Source: Oleiphilus sp. (GTDB taxonomy: Bacteria; Pseudomonadota; Gammaproteobacteria; Pseudomonadales; Oleiphilaceae). Taken from it: DNA of 64,000 bases. A program made the translations under genes and the position numbers. Under the pieces are notes generated by a model. The model ran no database searches. It saw only the letters and a program-made list of their open reading frames with translations, and was not told the origin of the DNA. The stretch's first letter is position 1; each line of letters opens with the position of its first letter. Positions 10,325 through 20,070 of this stretch are shown one piece after another. The stretch spans positions 88,932-152,931 of the forward strand of contig PZPK01000006.1 in the NCBI GenBank assembly GCA_006212045.1. Reading direction: 5' to 3'.

Positions 10325-11115
10325 TGCGACCACGTTCCTCCACTGAGAAGCAACCATCGCCCCACTGCCCTTCAAGCCCCGCTGCCACCATTCCTGCTTT
10401 GATGTTTGCGGGTGCCCGCGATACGCTGCCCCTGATTCTTGCGGCCATACCTTTCGGTATATTGTTCGGAGCCCTGGCCCATGCCGCAGGGCTCTCATTT
10501 ATAGCAGGTATGGCGATGTCGATGATTGTATTCGCGGGGTCTTCCCAGTTTGTGGCCATTACGCTGGTGATGACGGCTGCACCTGTTCTGATCATTATTC
10601 TCGCCACGTTTTTTGTAAACCTCAGGCACCTGATGTACAGCGCGCATCTGGTGAGCCACGTCAAACATCTACCCTTGCCCCTCAGATCAATCATGGCATT
10701 CTGGCTGACCGATGAAACCTTTGCCGTGGTCGCTAACCGCATCCATCAGCTGGATTCCAGCCATTCCGTTACACACGCAAATCTGCACTGGTACTATCTG
10801 GGCTCGGCGCTTTTTATGTACAGCAATTGGCAGCTCTGCACACTTCTGGGCTTTGTTCTGGGAGAACGCATTCCTGACCCGCTTGACTGGGGCCTGGACA
10901 TCGCGATGGTGGTGGCGTTTATCGGCGTCGTTGCACCTTTACTGAAATCATTCCCGATGTGGCTCTGTGCAGTAACCTCTTTTAGCACTGCACTACTCAC
11001 CTCAGAGTGGCCTTATCAAAGCGGATTGATGTTTTCCATGCTTATGGGCATCGTAGTGGCGTCACTCAGCAGCCGAAAATGGACTCCTGCTTCGCACAAA
11101 GGAACAAAAACATGA
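10324..11115 (+). CDS. azlC: AzlC-family branched-chain amino acid exporter, large subunit
   Basis: 263 residues, highly hydrophobic, with the family pattern ARDTLPLILAAIPFGILFGA near the N-terminus and NLRHLMYSAHL in the middle. AzlC and AzlD together form a two-subunit exporter of branched-chain amino acids and analogues such as azaleucine in known systems. The ATG shares one base with the stop of the kinase gene, and the stop overlaps azlD, so the genes from panE to azlD read as one unit. The substrate here is inferred from family only. Confidence 0.85.
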   Translation: MRPRSSTEKQPSPHCPSSPAATIPALMFAGARDTLPLILAAIPFGILFGALAHAAGLSFIAGMAMSMIVFAGSSQFVAITLVMTAAPVLIIILATFFVNLRHLMYSAHLVSHVKHLPLPLRSIMAFWLTDETFAVVANRIHQLDSSHSVTHANLHWYYLGSALFMYSNWQLCTLLGFVLGERIPDPLDWGLDIAMVVAFIGVVAPLLKSFPMWLCAVTSFSTALLTSEWPYQSGLMFSMLMGIVVASLSSRKWTPASHKGTKT

Positions 11116-11426
11116 ACGAAATACTATTGATTCTGGGGATGTTTCTGGTGACATACTCAGTGCGCCTGCTGCCCTTCGCACTTGCTGAACGCTTAAACTT
11201 CCCATACTGGCTGCAAAACGCGCTCAGCTTTGTGCCGGTGGCCGCGCTGACCGCGATCATCGCGCCCATCATCATGTATGACGATCAGGGCAATTTCAGT
11301 CCGGGCCTGTCAAATGATCAGCTGGTTGCTTCAGTGATCGCTTTTGCCGTTGCCTACAAAACGAAACACCTGCTGCTGACTGTCGTCGCAGGCCTGGCTG
11401 CATTTTTTTTGCTCACGCTACTCTAG
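11112..11426 (+). CDS. azlD: AzlD-family exporter, small subunit
   Basis: 104 residues from the ATG at 11112, which overlaps the azlC stop (ATGA). An open frame extends upstream inside azlC but does not encode family-like sequence. There are three to four membrane segments, with the AzlD features TYSVRLLPFALAERL and ALSFVPVAALTAIIAP. It is the partner of AzlC in branched-chain amino acid export. The gene ends the plus-strand run and converges with ampD 25 bases away; no clear terminator is seen there. Confidence 0.85.
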   Translation: MNEILLILGMFLVTYSVRLLPFALAERLNFPYWLQNALSFVPVAALTAIIAPIIMYDDQGNFSPGLSNDQLVASVIAFAVAYKTKHLLLTVVAGLAAFFLLTLL

Positions 11427-11451
11427 ACAGGCCCTTCTTCGCCAACCTGAC

Positions 11452-12003
11452 TCACGATAGCGATGCCAGCTTCTTAAAATAGACCGGCCATTCAAAGGCG
11501 AAGCCCGGATCGGTTTTGCGACCCGGTGCGATATCACTGTGCCCAACAATACGATCGTCAGAGATAGCCGGATAATGTGCTTGAAGTAAACGGGTCAACC
11601 GGGCCAGCATATTGTACTGGACCTCTCTGTAGGGAATATCGTCACTGCCCTCAAGCTCGATACCGAGGGAGTAATCGTTACAATTATCGACCCCACAAAA
11701 ACATGATGCGCCGGCATGCCAGGCGCGTTTTTCTGTCGAAACGAACTGAATCAGTGAGCCGTCACGCTTGATCAGAAAATGTGCCGAGACTTCCAAGCCC
11801 TCAATTGTTTTAAAATATGGGTGGGCTTCCCACGGCAAGCGGTTCTGAAAAAAAAGCTCAATATAGTCCCCACCAAATTGCTTTGGCGGTAGGCTTATGT
11901 TGTGGATCACCAACAAAGTGACGCCACAATGTTCAGGCCGCTCATTAAAATTGGGAGATGGGATTTGGCGGGCTTCTTTCACCCAGCCTTGTTCTAATTG
12001 CAA
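11452..12003 (-). CDS. ampD: 1,6-anhydro-N-acetylmuramyl-L-alanine amidase AmpD
   Basis: 183 residues, the normal AmpD length, with no signal peptide, so cytoplasmic. Zinc ligands are recognisable: His in LLVIHNISLPP, and His and Asp in GHSDIAPGRKTDPG. It cleaves the peptide from anhydromuropeptides during cell-wall recycling and so lowers the inducers of AmpC-type beta-lactamases. Its neighbours (DUF1631, nadC) match the ampD-DUF1631-nadC order of Pseudomonas aeruginosa. ampE is not adjacent. Confidence 0.94.
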   Translation of the reverse strand: MQLEQGWVKEARQIPSPNFNERPEHCGVTLLVIHNISLPPKQFGGDYIELFFQNRLPWEAHPYFKTIEGLEVSAHFLIKRDGSLIQFVSTEKRAWHAGASCFCGVDNCNDYSLGIELEGSDDIPYREVQYNMLARLTRLLQAHYPAISDDRIVGHSDIAPGRKTDPGFAFEWPVYFKKLASLS

Positions 12004-12146
12004 GATAAAACAACCTGCTGATGACTTAAGTGATAAATCTATCAGCTTTTAGACCGGAGCCAAAGACTCTAAGGGACAAGTTCGACGTTCATCGCTCTTC
12101 ATTAGAGATTGGCTGGCAGCATCCTTGCCACCAGAACCAAAAGGGA

Positions 12147-14570
12147 CTAGCTATTTTTCGAGCGGAGATTGGTAATGATTGACTCAAGGGCCCGATCGAA
12201 TAACAAACCATCGTTCAGAATCTGGATACTGCCGCGACGCAGCTCTACCGCCAAGCCCATTCGGGTTTTTTCGGCAACCTTGATGCCGGAGCGATTGACA
12301 AAAATATACTTCCCGGTGGCTCTGATGACAGCAGCCAGCTTGCAACGCTCGGTCGCGCCACCGTTCTGAAACTCAAACCAGCAGCCTATTGCAAACTTGT
12401 CCACTTGTTGTACGAACGGATCACTTTCATCAATTTGTGGCGCTTCCTGGTCAGGCTCGGCGCTGACCAGAACAATTTCCTCGCTTTCAGAGGCGTCCTG
12501 AATGTTCGCGCCTTCGACCTTTTTGTCTTCATCTTCAGAAGGCTCCGTTTTTTCCGATTGTCCACTCCTGAAATCTTCCTCAAGTTCCATGGTGGAGCGA
12601 ACCAAATCCGCAATCGCCTCATCATCTTCGGCCACTGTCTGCTCTGTTTCTGCAATAGCCTCGGGCACCTCAGAGCGATCCTGAACAGAGTGCAACTGTG
12701 ATGCCTGCAAACTCTGCAAGGCAAGCACATGACTTTCCTCCAGCTCCTGCAACAAGTGCTTTGTCCTGAACCCGTCAAATGAAACCTCTTTCAGACCCGC
12801 CCTGAGCCTCTTCATTAACCCGGGTATCATCTTCAGCAGTTTGCCACGCGCATGCTCATCCCCGGTCTCGGGTTCGATCGACCACAGTAGTTCATCAACG
12901 AGAGCACAGGCGTCAAGCCAGCTTTCGCCGTCTTCACCTTCCTTCAGGTAGTGCAGCACCATGACGGAACTCCAACCGTCGCGTAACAGCTCCAATATAT
13001 AGTCTGGAACAACACGCCCTTTCAACGAGGCATTCAAACTTTCCTGGGCAGCTTGCTTGGCCAAGTCGCTGGCAACTTTGCCTTTTTCAGAGTCTTTCGT
13101 TCTCTGCTCAACCAGTTGTCCCCTGCGCTGCTCAAGATCCACGAAATGCACAAAATCTTCGAGTAACTCTGCAAACAAGGCGACGTCCTGATCAAAGTCT
13201 TCAAGCACGCGCTCAACCACCGACTCGATTTTGTCTTTCAGGCGATCTTTCTTGCCCTCAGCCGGCTCGTTCCAGCCTATCGCCGCTTTCGCCATTTCGT
13301 TCAGCAATTTCCGCGCGGGGTGACCGCCGCGATTGAAAAAGCTTCTATCCATCAGCGCGACTTTCAAAATCGGTATCTGCAATCGCGACAACAACGCTTT
13401 CATCGCCGGCTGCAACTGGCGGTCATCAAGAATAAATTCGAATAGCATCGACACCAGATTGATCACATCGGCATCCATTTCTGAATAGTCTGCCTGACAA
13501 TCTCCGCTCGCCAGACGCTGGTTCAACAATGCCCTGAAATCCAAAACCCGGTTGGTATTGGCATTCCCCAGCTGTTCCATGTGTTCAGTCTGAAAACTGC
13601 TCAATGCGCCGACCAGCTCTCCCTGCGAGTAATATACGTTGGAAAGAGTTGGTACTTCAGCGCTGATGGCGCCCGAAGAGACATCGCCCTGGTGCAGCAA
13701 CTGGCGGAGATCATCAAACTGTTCTTCGATCACGGTGTTGGAAAATGTTTCATTCGGATAAAGAACGTCTGACTCATTCTGCGGTTGCCAGGGAGAGTGC
13801 GGTGCCTGCGGACGTCTGGCTCTCGGATTTGATTGCGTCTGCGCCGACTTTGGCGCACTGGTAGGCGTTCTTTTCAGTTGCTTAATATCCGGGGCAACGC
13901 CTAACTGGATAAACAGCGCGTTGGCATCACGATAGACCTTGGTCATTTCACTCAATACAAACTTTTCAAATAACTTCAAAACCACCAATTGTGCCCGAAT
14001 ATTAATATCCAGCTCGGAGCAGCCATCCAAAAAGGTGTCACAGAGGATTTCGGGGCCAGCCGGCATTTGCTCATGGTCAATACTGACCGGGGCAATCAGG
14101 CTGCCAGTTCTCAGATGTAAATCGTCCAGCACTTGACCACAGGAACTGCGCACGCGAGTGATCATTCCTTCGATGGCGACCTTGATTTCTAGATCATCAT
14201 TCTGCACCAGACTCAAATCTTCAAGATTCTCAACCGCTTCTTTGTTGGCGCCAGAGCGGCTGCGATAGTGGCCAATTTCGTTAAAGGACTGAATCACCCC
14301 TTTGATGACATTGGTGGCTATATGCTTTTTCTGCAGTCGCAACTCTCTCATGGCATCAAAGTAAACGGTCTGCTCATTATTGGTGCCCGCCTTATCAGCC
14401 ATGGCAAAAAGCGCATCATCGGCACTATCGAACAGATTTCTCAGCAAGGTGTGAACTTTCTGCTTGAGCAGCTCGCGCAACTTGACCAGCGGCGCAGGAA
14501 GCGGGTTAACGTGACCCCGCCCCGCTCCCGAGTTACCACCATGAATCCCTACCACTTTTGCACCACTCAT
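12147..14570 (-). CDS. DUF1631 family protein, copy 1
   Basis: 807 residues with no signal peptide or membrane helix. The DUF1631 core includes TNNEQTVYFDAMRELRLQ (near residue 65), DVINLVSMLFEFILDD and LQIPILKVALMDRSFFN. An acidic, low-complexity linker (about residues 640-715) separates it from a C-terminal beta-rich module (about 723-807) containing KYIFVNRSGIKVAEKTRMGL. That tail is closely repeated in the second DUF1631 protein at 40044-42242. The function is unknown. The beta tail looks PilZ-like to me but lacks a clean N-x-S-x-x-G motif, so c-di-GMP binding is only a guess. Position between ampD and nadC is conserved in Pseudomonas. Confidence 0.88.
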   Translation of the reverse strand: MSGAKVVGIHGGNSGAGRGHVNPLPAPLVKLRELLKQKVHTLLRNLFDSADDALFAMADKAGTNNEQTVYFDAMRELRLQKKHIATNVIKGVIQSFNEIGHYRSRSGANKEAVENLEDLSLVQNDDLEIKVAIEGMITRVRSSCGQVLDDLHLRTGSLIAPVSIDHEQMPAGPEILCDTFLDGCSELDINIRAQLVVLKLFEKFVLSEMTKVYRDANALFIQLGVAPDIKQLKRTPTSAPKSAQTQSNPRARRPQAPHSPWQPQNESDVLYPNETFSNTVIEEQFDDLRQLLHQGDVSSGAISAEVPTLSNVYYSQGELVGALSSFQTEHMEQLGNANTNRVLDFRALLNQRLASGDCQADYSEMDADVINLVSMLFEFILDDRQLQPAMKALLSRLQIPILKVALMDRSFFNRGGHPARKLLNEMAKAAIGWNEPAEGKKDRLKDKIESVVERVLEDFDQDVALFAELLEDFVHFVDLEQRRGQLVEQRTKDSEKGKVASDLAKQAAQESLNASLKGRVVPDYILELLRDGWSSVMVLHYLKEGEDGESWLDACALVDELLWSIEPETGDEHARGKLLKMIPGLMKRLRAGLKEVSFDGFRTKHLLQELEESHVLALQSLQASQLHSVQDRSEVPEAIAETEQTVAEDDEAIADLVRSTMELEEDFRSGQSEKTEPSEDEDKKVEGANIQDASESEEIVLVSAEPDQEAPQIDESDPFVQQVDKFAIGCWFEFQNGGATERCKLAAVIRATGKYIFVNRSGIKVAEKTRMGLAVELRRGSIQILNDGLLFDRALESIITNLRSKNS

Positions 14571-14596
14571 TGAAGGCTCCGTAATCGTTTTGACAG

Positions 14597-14624
14597 GATC
14601 AAGTGAATAGAAGCGAACTTGATC
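14597..14624. repeat. Inverted repeat in the leader of the DUF1631 gene
   Basis: GATCAAGT (14597-14604) and ACTTGATC (14617-14624) are perfect 8-base arms around a 12-base centre, lying 27-54 bases upstream of the DUF1631 start. A perfect -10-like TATAAT on the minus strand (14654-14649) lies just upstream, which places the dyad in the transcribed leader. It may be an operator or an mRNA hairpin. Confidence 0.4.
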
Positions 14625-14779
14625 GTCAACTTTTTAACTATATTTCACATTATAATGCGTCAAATTTGTAACATCTGTCACGAATTGTTTCTACGCGAAT
14701 TCGGTCACAAAAGCGCTTGCAATCGCCAGGTCCGAACCCATATAAAGCCTATCGATTGAAGTAACATGACACATCCGGG

Positions 14780-15298
14780 ATGACCCAAGCAAATTCGACC
14801 GCGATCGGCAAGAAAATGGCTTTTATCGCCTGGATCATCGGAATTATTCTGCTGACACAGGTTTTTGGTGCCTGGGAAAAACATCAGGACAACCCCAATC
14901 AGGCACCAGACAGCACAATTATGGGTGATACTGTGAGGGTCACCTTGCATCAGAATCGCGCAGGTCACTACCGAAGCTCAGGGACCATCAATGGCAAACA
15001 CGCAGAGTTCATGATCGATACAGGTGCCACCGATATCGTCATCCCGGCCAGTTTGGCCGGGCTCTATGGTCTGAAGTCGACCGGACAAGGCCTCGGCCTG
15101 ACCGCCAACGGCTACGTTGCACTCGACAAAACACTGATAGATGAACTTAGCATCGGAAAAATAACCCTATATAATGTGCGCGCCAGCCTGAATCCGGGTA
15201 TGACCAGAGAGCAACCCGTTCTTTTGGGAATGAGCGCGCTTTCAGAGCTCGAAATGAGCCAGCATCAGGGCGTGCTGAATCTGACACAGTATCAATGA
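14780..15298 (+). CDS. Membrane-anchored retropepsin-like aspartic protease (TIGR02281-type)
   Basis: 172 residues. A single membrane helix (about residues 13-31) is followed by a periplasmic retropepsin-like domain with the catalytic motif FMIDTGATDIVIP (DTGAT at residues 80-84). The C-terminal segment ends in LLGMSALSELE, the usual hydrophobic-G-M-S/N motif of clan AA proteases. Such single-domain proteins are thought to act as dimers. The substrate is unknown. It is divergent from the DUF1631 gene and 39 bases ahead of nadC, so it is probably cotranscribed with it. No strong ribosome site decides the start. Confidence 0.82.
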   Translation: MTQANSTAIGKKMAFIAWIIGIILLTQVFGAWEKHQDNPNQAPDSTIMGDTVRVTLHQNRAGHYRSSGTINGKHAEFMIDTGATDIVIPASLAGLYGLKSTGQGLGLTANGYVALDKTLIDELSIGKITLYNVRASLNPGMTREQPVLLGMSALSELEMSQHQGVLNLTQYQ

Positions 15299-16177
<879 letters not shown>

Positions 16178-16227
16178 ACTAGCGAGCCCCAAACTGTTTA
16201 CATTCAATTACAGTTCGATACAGTTTA

Positions 16228-16258
16228 TTCACATTTCGATTTTTTAAATCGCTATACA
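16228..16258 (+). promoter_or_regulatory. Possible promoter with internal dyad, upstream of the GGDEF-EAL gene
   Basis: TTCACA (16228-16233) and TATACA (16253-16258) could be -35 and -10 elements, though the 19-base spacing is long. Between them sits a perfect palindrome, CGATTT-TTT-AAATCG (16237-16251), suitable as an operator. It would start transcription just before the hairpin cluster at 16297. Confidence 0.3.
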
Positions 16259-16296
16259 CTGTTTTTTCAACTCGCCACCATGAAGCAACACTCTTC

Positions 16297-16421
16297 GACC
16301 AAGTATGCGTGAAAGCATTTGGTCCCACCTGAGTGAAGACCGAGATGTTCCGGGCTTCAGGTCGCCGGAAAATAGCCGGTTTGCTATTTATTACCGTCCA
16401 GGCCCGAGAGGCGCAAGGGCC
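16297..16421 (+). other. Structured 5' leader: four consecutive hairpins before a c-di-GMP gene
   Basis: Hairpin 1 (16297-16324): GACCAA pairs with TTGGTC, inner ATGC with GCAT, loop GTGAAA. Hairpin 2 (16327-16362): ACCTGA pairs with TCAGGT. Hairpin 3 (16370-16389): AAATAGC pairs perfectly with GCTATTT around a 6-base loop. Hairpin 4 (16401-16421): GGCCC pairs with GGGCC, 19 bases before the ATG at 16441. The density of perfect stems suggests a regulatory RNA. I looked for and did not find the conserved core of GEMM c-di-GMP riboswitches, so the class is unknown. Confidence 0.4.
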
Positions 16422-16440
16422 CGATAAAGAACCAGACTTG

Positions 16441-19167
16441 ATGAATCAGAGCAATGTATTAATACAGGCGAGCAAGCTGCTGCCTGGCCTGGCACTCATC
16501 GCTGTGTCGCTTTACATCCAGGGTCTTTTGGATGTTCGGCCTTATCAACCCCAGTATTTGAACGTCCTCGCGGGCACAGGTTTAGGCCTGCTTATCATCG
16601 GAGGATTGAAGCAGACTTACGCCCTGTTCTTCTTTACACTGCTTTCTCTGCTGGTAATACTTGGCGACTTCACTCCCAACAACCTGATTTTTTCGAGTCT
16701 TTATGCCCTGATTATCGCGTTTCAGAGCGCAGCCATTTACACAGGGTTTTATCAGTTCCGCAAAGGCAGTCATCACCTCGCCAGCAGTCATGACTACCTC
16801 ACTTTTTTTGCTGTCTGCACCTGTGTCTGCTTCCTGTGCAGCGCCCTGTTCACTTTGAATGAGAGCGCCCTGTATACACATGAGACACTCAAATTTCAGG
16901 TGATGCTGGAACACTTTTTGGCCTCGATCACCGGAATTTTGATTTTTTCCTCACTTTTGGCCGCGATTAAACATCAAGCCAGCGCACCTCTCAAACAGAC
17001 GGAATGGCTCGAGCAGTTCGCCTGGCTGGTCATGTTCATGGCAATTTCCAGCTACATGCTCACTCACCACAAAAGCCATACTCTACTACTGCTCCCCCTC
17101 GTGATCTGGGCCGCAACACGATTCAAGCCGCAGTTTTGTAGCGCTGGAATAGCCCTGTGTGCCTGCCTGGCCTTCGCCTCATATGAAGCCGCACCGGAAA
17201 AACACTCCACCACACTGGCTGAGTGGCTGGTACACAGGGAGTACTACCTTGCCTGGATTCTAGCGCTTCTTGGCAGCCTGTATTTCAACACCCTGATTCA
17301 TGAAAAGAAGCGCGCCGAATCCCGCCTTGAAGAGCTGGTGCACGAAAGAACACTGGCTTTGAGTCTGGCAAATCAGGAACTGAAAGACGAAATATTTGTT
17401 CGTGAACAGGCAGAAAGATCTCAAAGAAACAGTTCGAAACGGTACCGGTCACTGATCGAAACTGCAGGGATTCCGATCATCGTTCTCGATCATAATACCT
17501 GTGTTCGACAATGGAACCGGGCTGCTGAACAGGCCTTTGGCTTTACCCGCGAGCAGATTATCGGCAAGAATTTTATTGACCACTTTATACCTGAAACCCA
17601 ACAGGACGAAATGGCCTGGAAGTTGACCCGCATTCAGGAAAGCGGCATTAACCAGAATAACATTGAAAGTCAGGTCATCAGTTACGAAGGACTGACCCAG
17701 ACGATGCTCTGGAATATTAACCAGCTACCCAGCATGAGTGACGAAGGTGGCGACTCCCAGTTCCTGATGATCGGGCAGAACATTTCGGATATCCGCAAAA
17801 CGCAGGACCAACTGCACTATCTGGCACATTTCGATGCGCTGACAGGCTGCGCCAATCGCCGGCTGTTTGAAGACCGGTGCGCACAGGCAATCCAGTCTGC
17901 CATTCGTCACAAACATAGCGTCGCCCTGATCGGACTGGATATTGACCACTTTAAACGCATTAATGACACGCTGGGTCATGACTGCGGTGACGCATTCCTC
18001 GTCGAGCTGTCCAATCGACTCAAACAGTGTGTTCGTCGTGAAGATACCATTGCCCGACTGGGAGGAGACGAGTTTGCCGTCCTATTGGCCAACATCAATG
18101 GTCAGGAAGGCGCTGAGCTGGTTGCGCGCAACATGCTGGAAAACATTACCAGGCCGGTTCAACTGCAAGGTCACGAGCTCATTATTACGTCCAGTATCGG
18201 CATTACCCTATGCCCGGCCGACGGGACCCATTATCCTGACTTGCTGAAAAATTCGGATATGGCGATGTACCGTGCTAAAAATGCCGGTCGAAACAACATT
18301 CAGTTCTACAGCCCTGAAATGAACGAGGAGATGGAGCGCCAGCTAACAATCGAGCAGGAGCTTCGCATCGCGCTGCGCGACGAACAGTTCGAGATACACT
18401 ATCAACCCATTGTCGACATCGAATCGGGAGAAGTCGTTGCGCTGGAAGCATTGTTACGCTGGACCCACCCACACCGCGGCCTGCTCAGGCCCGAGTATTT
18501 TCTGCAAACAGCAGAACAGACGGGCTTGCTAAACGATATTGGCGCATGGGCATTGCGTAAGACCTGCGAAGAAGGTGGCCAGATCCAAGCCTTTGCGAGC
18601 TCACCGATACAGATTGCGCTGAATATTTCGACACGACAATATAACCATCCCAATCTGGTACAAATGGTCAGAGAAGTGACCGAACAGACCGGTTTTGACC
18701 CGAAAAACCTGATCCTGGAATTGTCAGAAAGCACCATCACTGCCAATTCCGAACGCTCCCTGGCAACCTTGCAGGCTCTGAGTCAAATGGGCCTTTCGCT
18801 GACCATTGACGGTTTCGGCACTGGCTTGTCGTCCCTGCGTCAGATCAACCGAATCCCCATAGACATTATCAAAATAGACCGCAGCTTCGTGAGCAGAATA
18901 CCGGAAGATGAAAACGACATGGCGATTACCGAAACGCTGCTCAGTATCGCTACGCACATGGATTTGAAAACTTTCGCGACAGGGGTAGAAACAAACAGGC
19001 AGGAAGCGTTTCTGAAAATCAATGGTTGCCGCTATGCACAAGGCTACCTGTATGCCGCACCGCTCCCTTTTGAACAGGTACAAGAACTGTTCAATGCTCT
19101 AAGAAATGGGGAACCACTAACAGAAGGCAAGCAAATCTACTTGCCTTTCAGCCATGAACTACACTGA
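16441..19167 (+). CDS. Membrane MASE-PAS-GGDEF-EAL c-di-GMP protein with altered EAL site
   Basis: 908 residues from the ATG at 16441. The frame is open back to 16333, but that stretch coincides with the hairpin leader and does not look like protein. About eight membrane helices (residues 10-290) form a MASE1-like sensor. They are followed by a short coiled coil, a PAS domain (from about residue 333), a GGDEF domain with intact GGDEF (541-545) and an RxxD product-inhibition site (532-535), and an EAL domain (EAL at 669-671). In the EAL domain the usual DDFGTG reads DGFGTG (D790, G791), replacing one metal-binding Asp. Prediction: active diguanylate cyclase, impaired or regulatory EAL. The sensed signal is unknown. 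Confidence 0.88.
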   Translation: MNQSNVLIQASKLLPGLALIAVSLYIQGLLDVRPYQPQYLNVLAGTGLGLLIIGGLKQTYALFFFTLLSLLVILGDFTPNNLIFSSLYALIIAFQSAAIYTGFYQFRKGSHHLASSHDYLTFFAVCTCVCFLCSALFTLNESALYTHETLKFQVMLEHFLASITGILIFSSLLAAIKHQASAPLKQTEWLEQFAWLVMFMAISSYMLTHHKSHTLLLLPLVIWAATRFKPQFCSAGIALCACLAFASYEAAPEKHSTTLAEWLVHREYYLAWILALLGSLYFNTLIHEKKRAESRLEELVHERTLALSLANQELKDEIFVREQAERSQRNSSKRYRSLIETAGIPIIVLDHNTCVRQWNRAAEQAFGFTREQIIGKNFIDHFIPETQQDEMAWKLTRIQESGINQNNIESQVISYEGLTQTMLWNINQLPSMSDEGGDSQFLMIGQNISDIRKTQDQLHYLAHFDALTGCANRRLFEDRCAQAIQSAIRHKHSVALIGLDIDHFKRINDTLGHDCGDAFLVELSNRLKQCVRREDTIARLGGDEFAVLLANINGQEGAELVARNMLENITRPVQLQGHELIITSSIGITLCPADGTHYPDLLKNSDMAMYRAKNAGRNNIQFYSPEMNEEMERQLTIEQELRIALRDEQFEIHYQPIVDIESGEVVALEALLRWTHPHRGLLRPEYFLQTAEQTGLLNDIGAWALRKTCEEGGQIQAFASSPIQIALNISTRQYNHPNLVQMVREVTEQTGFDPKNLILELSESTITANSERSLATLQALSQMGLSLTIDGFGTGLSSLRQINRIPIDIIKIDRSFVSRIPEDENDMAITETLLSIATHMDLKTFATGVETNRQEAFLKINGCRYAQGYLYAAPLPFEQVQELFNALRNGEPLTEGKQIYLPFSHELH

Positions 19168-19202
19168 TTAGCGAAGCGCTGAGGAAGCCAATCGCCGCCT
19201 GA

Positions 19203-19967
19203 CTATGCCAGTGAATCTGCCAGCTCAATAAACTGCAGGGTCAGGTTATGCTTAGGCGCAAAGTAAATGAGTGGCTTGCTGTTCTGATGTGATTCTTTCA
19301 TTTTGACCGACGCCGACAACTTGACCGGCAACACAGGCAAGCCCTCAGCTGTCAGTTCCTCAACCAGTCGCTGGGGCAGCGACGCTCGGGGTTGAAACTG
19401 ATTAACCACAATCCCTTCAATTGCCAGATTGTCATTGTGATCTTCCTGAATATCCTGCAACTCCCCCATGATCTGATACAAGGCTTTTCTTGAAAAATCA
19501 TCACAGTCAAAAGGAATCAGTACACGGTCCGCGGCGATGAGGGCAGACCGGGTATAGAAATTCAGCGCGGGTGCGGTATCAATCAGAATTTCGTCGTAGT
19601 ATTTCTCCATTTCCCGAAGCGCATTTTTCAACTTGTAGATTTTATGCTTCGCTTCCAGTTTCCGTTCCAGAAACTCAAGCTCGGGACTTGAAGGCAGTAC
19701 GGATAAATTTTCGTAATCTGTGACCTGAATAAAATCACTCAGGTCCTTGTTGAACAAGTTGAAGGACAAGGTCTGCTCGAAAAAATCAGCGATAGAATGC
19801 TTGAAGTCTGCCGCATTTGTACCAGTGAGATAGTGCGTCGAGTTTCCTTGCGGATCAAGATCCACCACCAGTACACGCTTGCCTTTGAATGCAAACACAG
19901 CAGCCAGATTACAGGCAATGCTGGATTTTCCGACACCGCCTTTCTGATTAAATACGACCCTGATCAT
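19203..19967 (-). CDS. ParA-family ATPase without a ParB partner
   Basis: 254 residues. Deviant Walker A at residues 7-16 (NQKGGVGKSS, with signature Lys9 and Lys14), DLDPQGNST, and Walker B-like EILIDTAPALNF identify a ParA/MinD-superfamily ATPase. There is no N-terminal DNA-binding domain, so it is the small ParA type. No parB or visible parS sites flank it, so it probably positions some other cargo (chromosome region, protein cluster) rather than a plasmid. A good ribosome site (GGAGACGGAAG) precedes the ATG. It follows hda on the same strand after 103 bases that contain a small GGCGC-AAAA-GCGCC hairpin. Confidence 0.87.
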   Translation of the reverse strand: MIRVVFNQKGGVGKSSIACNLAAVFAFKGKRVLVVDLDPQGNSTHYLTGTNAADFKHSIADFFEQTLSFNLFNKDLSDFIQVTDYENLSVLPSSPELEFLERKLEAKHKIYKLKNALREMEKYYDEILIDTAPALNFYTRSALIAADRVLIPFDCDDFSRKALYQIMGELQDIQEDHNDNLAIEGIVVNQFQPRASLPQRLVEELTAEGLPVLPVKLSASVKMKESHQNSKPLIYFAPKHNLTLQFIELADSLA

Positions 19968-20070
19968 CTTCCGTCTCCATTGATAGGCGCTTTTGCGCCA
20001 CTAGCCGGTTTGTTAAAGGGAACCTCTGTATCTTTCCCTGTGGTCTATGCGTAAGACCAAAGCAATACTT

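Noticed and set aside
16297..16421. GEMM-type c-di-GMP riboswitch
   Set aside because: The conserved GEMM core segments are not found; kept only as an unclassified structured leader.
16333..16440. N-terminal extension of the GGDEF-EAL protein
   Set aside because: It overlaps the hairpin cluster, is not hydrophobic or family-like, and the ATG at 16441 places the first membrane helix normally.
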